This document shows, one piece after another, positions 34,301 to 46,100 of a stretch of 64,000 nucleotides of DNA. The notes beneath the pieces were generated by a model. That model saw only the letters and a program-made list of their open reading frames with translations. It ran no database searches and was not told the origin of the DNA. This DNA is from Hydrangea macrophylla (Eukaryota; Streptophyta; Magnoliopsida; Cornales; Hydrangeaceae). Made by a program: the position numbers and the translations under genes. Position 1 is the first letter of the stretch; each line of letters starts with the position of its first letter. The stretch lies in assembly GCA_033977485.1 (NCBI GenBank), contig CM066992.1, positions 106,441,450-106,505,449 of the forward strand, in the 5' to 3' direction.

Positions 34301-37300
34301 TTTTTTGTACTAGGTGATTTTTCTTTGTTGGTACTTGGTAGTCTCAAGTCTGGTAGATGTTGATTTTTCTTTGTTGATAATGGCTTCAATGCTAATATTG
34401 GCCATTGGAGACAATGACTTGACTTGGTTGTTGACTGTTGAGTCACTAACTCACTTGACATTGTTGCTTTTTCTTTGTTTATTGAATTGATGTTTCTTTT
34501 TCGTTGAAAGTGATAAGTAAATGATTAAATTAGTAATTGAGTAATTAATTTCATTGTTTAATTGATTAAATTTTAGGTACAATTTTTAAAAAATATAATA
34601 GTGCCAAGAAGTGGTAGTGGCCTAGTGGGTATGTTTTAAATTTGATAATGGATATTGTGTAGGTATGAGTTCTCATTCGTCCAATTCAGGGCCTCTGTCT
34701 GGTTCATCTACGGTTAATTGTGTTGATAACCAAGGTGATGATGATCCAAATAAACCTCTTTGGAAGTATGTAGTAAAACTTGTTGAGGCCATTGGGGGTG
34801 GGGGAAATATCACATTCGAGTGTACTTTCTGTGGGAGTAAATTTAAAGGTTCCTATTCTAGAGTAAAGGCGCATTTGCTAAAAATACAGCATCCAGGAAT
34901 TGCTAAATGTACTAAAATCACCGATCAATAATCCAAGATTTGAAGAGATTGCAGGATGAAGCGGAGTTAAGGATGAAACAATCTATGCCCAAGGAAGTCC
35001 CTTTGCCAACTACCCGAAGCAACTCACAACCCACAACCCACTTTGGGTACAAGCTCTTTGGTTGGTTCCTTCAGGCAAGAGAGCTATGAGCCGCCTAACA
35101 AAAGGAAGGCCGTAGGCAATTCGGTAATTGAAAAGGCTTTTAGTGCTATGGCTAGAGAAGACTTGCAAGGGGAAATTGCAAGGATGTTTTACACAGGTAG
35201 CCTTCCATTTCATTTGGCAAGAAATCCTTATTATGTGAAGGCATTTACTAGTGTTTGCAAAAGCAAGATGGAAAGTTTTGTGCCTCCGGGATACAACTTG
35301 TTGAGGACAACTTTGCTAGAGAAGGAAAGGGCAAACGTTGACAAGTTGTTGGAACTGGTTAGAAACACATGGAAGACCAAAGGGATAAGTCTTGTCACGG
35401 ATGGATGCCCAAAGGAGGCCGCTTATAAACTTTATAGCAATGTTAGAAGACAGGCCAATGATCTTAAAGGCGGTCAATTGCGAAGGGGAATATAAGGATA
35501 AGCACATTATTGCGGATTTGATCGTCAAGACTATTGTAGAGGTTGGACCCTCAAATATCATTCAAGTTATTACCGATAATGCTCCGGTTTGTCGAGCGGC
35601 CAGTTTACTTGTTGAAGCCCAATACCCCCAAATTTTTTGGACACCATGTGTTGTTCACACCCTCAATTTTGCTCTTAAAAATATTTGTGCTGCAAAGCAT
35701 ACGGAGGCAAATGAGATAGCATTTGAGGAGTGCCATTGGATAACAACTATTGTCGGGGATGCTAACATGATAAGAAATTTCGTCATGAACCATTCAATGA
35801 GGCTTTCAATTTTTAACAGGCATGTGAAGTTGAAGATGCTTGCAATTGCGGATACTCGCTTTGCCTCAGTAATTGTAATGCTTAAAAGATTCAAGCTTAT
35901 TAAAAAAGGCCTCCAAAAAATGGTCATTAGTGAGCAATGGTCATTATATAGAGAGGATGGTATGGGGAAAGCACAGTTTGTGAAAGAAAAAATCCTTAAT
36001 GATGTGTGGTGGGATAAAATTAACTACATCTCATTCACCGATCCTATTTATAAGATGTTGAGAGTTGCGGACACCGATAAACCTTACCTACACCTTGTGT
36101 ATGATATGTGGGATTCTATGATTGAGAAAGTCAAGCATGTTATTTATCGAGAAGAGAAGGAGGCACATGAAGAGTCAATCTTCCATGATGTGGTGTACAA
36201 CATTTTGATTGCTAGGTGGACCAAGAGCAACACACCACTTCATTGCATGGCGCATTCTTTGAATCCTAAGTAAGAAAATAAATTTTATGTTTTAAGATTT
36301 TTTGCTTACTCTTTTAGATTTATAAAAATCCCATGATAATGTTACTTTAATAGGTACTATAGTCGTGAATGGCTTGAAGGTGCTCCAAATTGTGTTGCTC
36401 CACATAATGATCCGGAGATTGCAAAAGAGAGAAAAGAATGCATACAAAGATTCTTTCCAAACGCGGAGGAGCGTCGGTTGGTAAACGTTGAATTCGGTAA
36501 CTTCACAAATGAAATGGATGGGTTTGTTGAACCTGATTCAATGAGAGATAGAGGGATCATCGAGCCAAAGTTATGGTGGGTTGTGCATAGAGATGAAGCA
36601 CCTACCCTTCAACGTCTAGCATTGAAGTTACTTGGACAACCTTGCTCATCTTCTTGTTTTGAAAGGAATTGGAGCACTTAATCCTTTATAAATTCTGTGC
36701 AAAGGAACAAAATGACTCCACAACATGCTAAAGATTGGTATTTGTGCATAACAATCTCCGACTTCTATCTAAGAGAAGTTCAGACTACCATGAAGGAGAG
36801 AACAAGATGTGGGATGTAGGTGGTAATGCCTTTGACTCCCTTGATGGTGTCGGAATACTTGAAATTGCGGACCTCTCGCTTGATGAACCGGGCTTAGAGG
36901 CCGGATTGTTTGTGGATGGAGATGATGAAGAGGAAGTTGTTTAATTAGAAAGACTAATCATTAATGTCAATGACTCAATGTGTTTTTGTTTTGACTCGAC
37001 TAATGTGGTTTAGATTGCAAGAGTGCAAGACTAATATTAAAGTATTTTTGGATATTTTGACTTATAGTTATAGTCTTATAGACTATAGTTCTACTTCTAT
37101 GGATTATGTAATGTGTAAATTGTTTTGACTTATGTGGTTTAATTTGCAAGAGTGCAAGACTAATATTAATGTGTTTTTGTCTTTGCCTCTTTGGATATTT
37201 TGACTTATAGACTATAGTTATATGGATTATGTAATCTTAATGTTTTTGTTTAATTTTAATCGTATGCTTTTTAGAATACATAATATTATAATAATAATTT

Positions 37301-40300
37301 ACATAACATTAAAATTAATATAAATAAATAAATGCATCTCCATCGTGTCGTGTCTTCCTTTTTTAGGATTTGGCGTGTCGGCGTGGCGGTGTCGTATCGT
37401 GTCCGCGTATGCGTTTCCGTGTCCGTGCTTCATAGCCTATACCTAACGAAAGCAAATATTAACTTCATTTTTAGTGTTTCTTTTGTCTGTATGGGTGTTT
37501 CTTTTAATGACCGTGTCTTGCAGAACAAATCAAAGCAGAAACTTACTCATTGCATTAGTTTTTAGAGGATCCATTTCCTCATTGTTAAAATGATCGATGC
37601 CTGGTTTTTTGCCGGACATTTCTGCGCTGGTACCAGAGTCGTATGTGCCATCACCAATCTCCTGTCCTGCTCCTGAATCATCTCCAGCAGCTCCATCCAC
37701 ATACTCCTGCATAATATCAGAAGTTTATGATCTCAGTCACAAAATACAATAGAACTACAGTTCCCATTAAATGTTTGTGAGGCCATGATACTGGTCTTTT
37801 TTATATATAAAAAACGTAATGCATTACCAAGATGGTACAAGATATGAGAATAACATGGCACTGAACAAAATTCAACCAAATGAAGATGGTGTTGAGGTGT
37901 TCTGCATTGGACTACGTAATCGAGATATATACAATGGAGCTATGAGGTTTTAGACGCTCATTTGGTTCACAAATTTAGTGAGGGAATCCATTTAACTTTT
38001 TCTTGGCCAACATGGAAAGGAGGGAGAAGGAAACTGAGGGAGAAATTTAAAAATTTCCACGTCTTTCCCACATTCTCTTCACGGAATTATAAATTTCCAC
38101 GTTTATTTAAGTAGAAGAAAAAAATGTGGAAAATCGTCAATCCTGTACCTTTTCCTTTCCCTTTCACTTTATTTTTCCCTTCCAGCACTAAAGTCACAAA
38201 CCAAACAGAGCCTGGGTGTATCACATATCTTATATGAAGGAAAATAGAAGTAGAATATCGAGTGTGATAATTTCTCGAAGAAACACAAGTATATGATTAG
38301 ACTAGAATAAGCTTAAACAACATGAAATTGAGCAATTGACTAGAATAACTTGGGATAAGCGGACCATTGATCAAATTTGTGAAGAATAAAAAATTCAACA
38401 AATTCAATTGTTAGAGAAAACATCGCACATGGAATAAATAAATATGGGGTCGGCTATGGCTAGATATAAATGTTGGGCCTCTCCACCTATAAGCTTAAGC
38501 TTTTTAGGTTGAGAACAAAGTTTCTACATCGTATCAGAGCAGGCAAAGGTCCTGAGTTCAATCCTCGCCGTCAACCTAAGTCCTACAAACTTCCACGTGT
38601 TTGGGCCTTATCAAAGAAAGTCTAGCCACACGTAAGGGGGCATGTTGAGAGTATAAATAATTAATTTCCACCCTCCCTAATAGGAACAAAAGCAAGAGTT
38701 TTTTTTTTTTACAATAAATAAAAGATGGATTTTTTCTTACTGGGAACTCACAGCTAAAATAAAGGCAGCATACAGATGCAAAACCACATCCCTGGTATAC
38801 AAGATTCCCAAAAACAAACAAAAGAAACGCCTTCACTCACATGCAGTAAGTTTTGCCAAGAAACAATGAATTTATCATAAAGATCACTAAAAAAGCAGTT
38901 GACTGAAGATATAAGACATTACAAAAATTGCTACCTGATGCACAAGACAGTTGATTGAAGGATGTCTACGCAGAAGGTTATGAATTAATGCAATAATAAC
39001 CAGTTCTCCTGATGAAGGGACTGAAAGTGCAAGTCTGCTCAACTTCTTAGCAAAAGCAGCAGCCAAATACGCTGGAAGAAGTGGCGATTTCAGGCAAGAA
39101 TCAAGAAGCTGCAATGTTATATTGCAAAAACTTCAAAATCAATTTGTTGCCCCAACATATCAAATCAACAATATATATATATATATATATATACTTTGTT
39201 CCTAGAGGTGTATCTATATCTGATTTAGGTGTATCTATATCTGATTTCAGTTTTTCTTTTAATTGACTTCTTTAGTTTCTATGTATGTGAATCTATACCA
39301 GAAGCCAAACCAGCAGTTTCACGGTTGTGGTGCTTTACACAAGCAAATGGGAAACAACAATTGAGAGAAATCAATTTTGAACGAAAGGAAAAAAAAAAAA
39401 AGAGTAACTTACACTGACCTCCCTTGAGGTATGACCTAATTTCACGGACCTCCCTTGTAGTTTGAGTAATTACACTAACCTCCCTTGTCAAAGTTAATCT
39501 ACTAACAGACTTCACAGAAGGAGCGAAATTACTGTTATACCCTTGCTATGTTTGTAAGTCTCTAACTTAAAAAAAAAAAAAAAAAAAAATTGACCAATTC
39601 TGGTTGATGGTCAAACAAAAGTAAAGACAAAAACACAACTCATGTCTCATCTCTTAACCTTTACAATGTTTACATCATATCTATACGTATTATGTATTAA
39701 ATACACAGAGCCCTTCTTATGAGGGATCCCTCATTTTGTTAAAATGAGAACTTCTGTTATCAACCTTAGGATCGTGTTTTTAGTCTGTAAAATTACTTCA
39801 ATACCCTTAATGAAAACTAGATCCAACGACTGTAACAGAAGTCCTCATTTTAACAAAATGAGGGATCCCTCATAAGAATGGCTCTGATTAAATACATATA
39901 CATATACACAAAACCTCCACCATCATAACAATGATCAACACCGCGACCCAACCTCCACCATCACGCGAGCCTCCGACATCGACGCCACCACTGTCGAAAC
40001 CACAATTACTAAACAAAAACCCATTAAAGAAACTACCACTTGCGGCTTGCCCAGCAAAACCCTAACATTTCGTTCACTTACCCAATAAAACCCACCATTT
40101 TCTCAGCAAAAAAAAAAAAAACACTCCCAACATTTCACATCACATTTACAACATTACACAATAGGAAAACAGAACCTAATAAAGAAACCCTAATCTCACG
40201 GTTTCAGGGCAGACAAGGGGACCATCTTTGAGGTGAATTTTGAGGAGGGCGTGGTGGAACTCGGCAATGGGTTTATAGATGAACAGGGGTTCGAAAAATT

Positions 40301-40412
40301 GGGTAATTGGATACCTTGTTCGCGATAGTCACCATTGTGAAGCCAACTATAACCGATTCAATTCCCCAATGGGGCATCTCATTTCTCTATGTTTCCCTCT
40401 AAGAGTCTAAAC

Positions 40413-40491
<79 letters not shown>

Positions 40492-40942
40492 CACCCATAG
40501 AACCATTAATTCTTCTGGATTAATTGCTTTTTTTTCATTCAATTTGAACTGGGGGTGGATATGGATGCTGGTGGGTTTCCTAGATTTTGCTTTTGGAGAG
40601 ATAATGGGTTAAAAGTAGAAGTAAAGTGTTTCAAAGGGTGGGTTGAATTGGGTCCAAGTGTGGTGGTAAGTGGGGATGGGTGACAATTTCCAGTGGCTGA
40701 GATTTGGTGACTAGGGCGGTGGTGAACCATTAATTCTTCTGGATTAATTGCTTTTTTTTCATTCAATTTGAACTGGGTGTGGATATGGATGCTGGTGGGT
40801 TTCCTAGATTTTGCTTTTGGAGAGATAATGGGTTAAAAGTAGAAGTAAAGTGTTTCAAAGGGTGGGTTGAATGGGTCCAAGTGTGGTGGTGAGTGGGGAT
40901 GGGTGACAATTTCCAGTGGCTGAGATTTGGTGACTAGGGCGG

Positions 40943-40978
<36 letters not shown>

Positions 40979-43104
40979 GACAAATATGGAAAATCAATCT
41001 TTGTAGATATATACATGTATGTATATATATTTTACGTATGGATTTTCAGGAAATATTTAGTTTTTTTGTTCAGAAAGGGTAGATTAGGTATATTAGAAAA
41101 AAAATTATTAAACATGTAACTTTTCTGTTTGGTCAACTAACAGTTGACTAACCGAAGGGAGGTAAGTGTTACTCACCTATTAACCTCAAGGAGGTTAGTG
41201 TGATTTCTCAAACTACAAGGGAGGTATGTGTAATTAGGTCATATCTTTAGGAAGGTCAGTGTAATTTACCCAAAAAAAAAAAAAAACATAAACTCTCACA
41301 AGCCATAACTAATATTTCATTTTAAGCTTCCTTAAGTTCCATGAATGAATCTCACTTTTGCAAAGTAACAACTTGATCGCATGACTAGGACCTTATCATA
41401 ATGTGAATAATGATGGCATATCCTCTACATTCACTGAACAAGGATGATGAGCATCTACTTAGTAACTTGTTGGCACTTCCCCTAATACCTTTCTGGCAAA
41501 CAATTATTTTACAAGGAAAAATTTTCCTACAGACAAAGAGTTCGCAGGTGACGTAAAATTTTTTTGGGGATGTTACGTTTCTACCAAATACAGAAGTTCA
41601 CAAAGTAGCAAAAGTTAGAGGCATAATTATCTTTACATGTTATGCTTCAGATTCACTGTCAGAAAAGTAAAAAAAGAGAGCCCCATTGACTTTTAATTTG
41701 AACTTCATAAAACAACTAATGACCATTTAAGATTACCTCAAAAAATCTTGCACGATGTTTTGCCATAAAGATAGAGGGAACCAACAGTGCATAAAGCTTT
41801 TCGTAGAAATTAGGGTACTCCAGACCATGTTGTGTCATAAGAACGTACAGGCTGCTAAGAGCCATGACACTAATAACACCACCAATATCATACGATCTCG
41901 TAAGAAAATCGCTGCATGTTGCCAGGTAATGATATATAGTTAAGTTATCAAGTTTTTAAAAGAATGAAATATACTGGAAAAGATTTTAAGCGTGTGGGCT
42001 CACCATAACATGATGGGATTAGAAAGATAAGGAATCACTGCCTGATGGAGAGTAACAAGAACCTGCGTATCGAAAGCTAGTGTGTCAGGGAACCACATAC
42101 CATAACCAAACAAAAATAAACATGCAACTCAAGCATCCGATGGAAGATTAAGAATGTCCTTGTAAAAGAGTGGGAACTTGACTTGTAAATTTTGAGTATT
42201 GGATAATTTGGATCCCAAGATTAAAGGTCATCCGCCCTCAGAAATGAATCACGCTCCGAGTAACGAAAAACTAGAAGCATAACCAGTAGCTCGGTAAAAG
42301 GAAAACACGAACCAAAAAAACATTCCATCAATCAATCGAAGTAGCCAGAAGATTTAAGGATTTTATCATCCTAATTTCACAATCACGTGGACACACTATA
42401 TCCCGGACCACTGGCATAATTATATATCACCCATATTGAATCAAAAATCCAGAATCTACCACCAGGCATCTCATTAGACATTCATGGTAACAACAAATGA
42501 AGATGGTAAACAATAATAATCAAAGAAAGCACTTTCTTCCCCTATGAATATGTGAAGAGCCAGTTATCTCCAACACAAGATGCAAACAATTGGCAAGAGG
42601 CTTTAGCCAGAGACACTAAACCAAGTATTTATCATAGTAGTTCTCAATCCAATTGAGTACTATGTAAAAACTAAATCATATCCAATCACGCCTTAATTTA
42701 AAAAGCAAAAAATAGCTCACAAGATAAATTACAACAATACAACTCAAATGTAACATTCATAAACTCAACGAACTATAAGCCAACAGCCCTGCTGGATTCC
42801 AACAATAACAAAACCATTAACTTTAAGCCAACCAAGTATCCACATGCCCAAGAATTGAAAAGAACTGCAAGGTTTACCTCCTTGTAAACATCAAGAGGAA
42901 GTGGTAACCTAAGAAATGATATCCAAGCTTTCGTGAACTTCAATTTCACCTTTTTGGCAACATTGACTACAGACAGTATCTGATGGCAAATAAGTAAATA
43001 AATAAAATTAGAAACTGAGAACCCTTGATACTAGATAAAAGCTAACAAGAACAAGGGAAAACGTTAGCGCATTTATTAAATGCTTATATAGAAGATCAAG
43101 AAGG

Positions 43105-43142
<38 letters not shown>

Positions 43143-46100
43143 GTAGGATTGCAGCATGGGACTAGGTTTGAATTAGTAGTCACTGAAGACTCACATTATT
43201 GCTTGATTTTTCTTTCTTCCGCTTTTTATTTAAAAGCTCAGAATGCTCTTTGCAGTCATCTTCTTTAACAAAAATACCTAATACATAGAGAAGCAAATAT
43301 AAGATTCCAGATTAAGGTGCAGGAATGACAATAACAAATATTACTGTAAATAAAAAAAAAAATTAAATGAAAAAAGGGTCCATAGACTTTTAAGCATGCA
43401 TACAAGCTGCTTTCAGGAAAAAGGACACCTCTTGGAGGAAGAGATGCTCTGACACCTAAGAAATGAACACGGTATAACGTATAAGGGTTGAGTTTCACAA
43501 CCGTCATTCATTAAGTGCTTAAAAAAAAATGGAACATCTCGTGAATGCTTCATATTTACACGCATAAGAACATAAAATATGGTGTGCATGCACATTTATG
43601 GATGTGTGTACCTGAAAGAATAGTAACCATCTGATAAAGTATAACACAAGTCAAAGAATGTCTGATATTTTCATTTAAACTGCAACTCCAATACTGGCAT
43701 TCACATTTATTGATGAGTGTACCGGTAAGAATAGTAATAGTCTGCATTATTAACTCATAGTGTATCTCTGGTATTTTTGTTTACACTGCAACTCCAATAC
43801 TGGCAATTAATAGGAGCCAACATACATGAGAAACTTTCACGCGAGTCAATAGCCTCAAAATAAATGATTTTGAGTACTAGGATAGAAAAGAAGCATTCCC
43901 CAAGGTACCAATCCTAGGAAAAACCATCAATCCATCATTAAACACACCTTGCGTTGAATATACGGAGTTTAAACCCCAAACCCAACCAAAAAAGAAAAAG
44001 AAAAGAAAAAAAGAATTTTGCATCTCTACGCTGATCCTGAAGGAAGACCAAAGCATGACATTGGCATTTTTGCCACTAAATTTCAAGATAGGGGCAAGAA
44101 GTGAGTGGGCAATGCATGATATACAACGAAAAATAAACGGGAATACAGAATTTGCAAAAATGAAAAATCAGTACAGGCACCAGAAGTAAACAGAAACAAG
44201 GAGTCACCTGACCCATTCCACATCTCATAATCAGCTATGTCATCCAGACCTTCCAGAGGGGGAATGTGTGATAAAATATGATATATCTTGTGAATAGAAA
44301 GCTCTATACTGCAAGAAGAAAGCAGAAAGTGAAATTAGTGCCACACATGGCTTCGCTAGAACAAAGCTTGAAATGATCCAGCTAAGCAGAACAGTAAAAC
44401 AGAAAATATTTTGGTATCAACAGCTAAATATTTGGCAACAAGATTAATTGCACATAAAACAGATCCAAGCATGTCAATCTTCTCTTTGCAAATCTTCTAA
44501 TTCTGAAACAAATTTGAGTTACAACTAAAATATCCCATAGAAGGGGAGCAGGAAACGAATATGAAGGCTTAGAATTGAAACTCTGAGAGTAAGCATTACA
44601 GATTGCAATTTAACCTGGATCTCTTTTAATCCAGCCCTCCCTTTTGGGACAGGTCTGAGAGGAATAAAACAAGGTGTGGATGGATGGGAAATTAAGTAAA
44701 CCCGACCATGGTTTGAGACGGTTGGGATTACAGAATCCTGCCCCACTCAATTTACCTACTTGATTTTATGATAGCCCAATAAGGAAAACTTGCCCCTACT
44801 TCGACCCACATTGAGATGACAGTCAGCTGAGCGATATCTGCCTCTACAAAAGTATGTGGTTCTTGCTTTGGTAACACATGGTATACAAGGAATTGACCTT
44901 CACAATTATAATGCTATAAAAACTGCCAGATATAGTGAAAATTTCCCATAACTAGTATCACGTTGGCTAACTCCTCTTGTACGCTGTGATTCCTTTTTAT
45001 CTTGAAAACTTTTTTAAACCATATAGAATATGGACTACCTACTCCAACCCTGTTAACTTTATGTCTTCCACTGTCTTGCCCATTGGCAAGTTTGGAAAGG
45101 ATAATTTAAGTATCAAGATGTGGTTGGGGAAGGGTGCACTGACCCAGACCCAACACAATACCATCCTAGTAAACATGGAAGCATGCAATGGGGCAGGCTG
45201 CTTGATTTTCCTCTTTACAAATTCAAAGAGAATTTGAAACGTCTAAAGCCAAAATGTATTCAAAGAAGTAGAGTGTGATATCCCACATTGGTTAGACTAC
45301 AAAAGTTTGGTCACCGCAAGCCTTGCTACTAGTAGCTTGGGCTTAAGCATTTTGGGCCATGTGTTAGATCATTTCTTCAAGTTATTGGGCCAATAGGCTT
45401 GGGGCGTTACAAATGGTATCAAAGCGGACCCTGGTCTCAACAACGAGATAACCTACCTGCGTTTACCCACGAGGGGACACATGGCGCACCAGCATGATGG
45501 ATTGTGGAGAGTAAAACTGAGAGGAGAGCAGAGGTGCGTCAAACATTGACCAACACGAGAAAGAATCTATATTACGTGCGTCATGTGATATGACAAGGAC
45601 GTCGCATAATTAAGTGGGGAAGATTGTTATATCTAACAATAGTTAGACAACAAAAGGTTGGTTGGCTAATATAACACCACAAGCCTTGCTACTAGTAACT
45701 TGAGCTTAAGTATTTTGGGCCAAGTTAGGCTCTTCTTTAAGTTACCCAGCTCTAAATTAGTCTCAATTAAGTTTGTTTGTTCAGATAATGAACCAAACTC
45801 GACCTTTATTTTGAAGCTACACCAGTAACAAGTTAAGGTTGAACGAGCCAACGTTCATCATTTCAAATGTGCTTGTGAATGAATATTTTTTTTATTGCAA
45901 AGGATGAAAAAAACTCAATCCATGTATATATATATATATATTATATACACAGACGTATATAATCTCATGCAAGGGAATTTATAAAACTTGTAAATAAAAA
46001 TTAAATGCCGCAAGCACCACAATGATCCAATTTACTGATGCATTGCCGTTCACTGCATCATGTGCTATTACTCAAATAGTCCTGTTTATAGTGATTATTT

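Larger units (their letters stand above)
33700..37435 (+). mobile_element. hAT transposon (3.7 kb), NOC4 intron 12, perfect 8-bp TSD
   Basis: Terminal inverted repeats CTATGAAGCAC (left) and GTGCTTCATAG (right) are flanked by CCTATACC at 33692-33699 and 37436-37443, an exact 8-bp target duplication as in hAT elements. Both subterminal regions carry many GACACG/CGTGTC repeats (33750-33890 and 37345-37425), likely transposase-binding sites. The interior holds one decayed transposase gene on the plus strand, opposite to NOC4. It sits wholly inside a 5.6-kb intron, and the host splice sites are unaffected. Confidence 0.93.
39403..41272. mobile_element. Long-TIR element (1.87 kb), NOC4 intron 10
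   Basis: The left arm (acttacactgacctccctt, then ttgaggtatgacctaattt and gacctcccttgtagtttgag) is repeated in inverse orientation at the right, ending gtgtaatttaccc. The arms are about 90 bp. Both sides are A-rich, so the target duplication cannot be read. The interior has no transposase. It holds a nested Mutator-type MITE and a 224-bp tandem duplication flanked by CT/GA microsatellites. It is probably a Mutator-like non-autonomous element. Confidence 0.75.
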
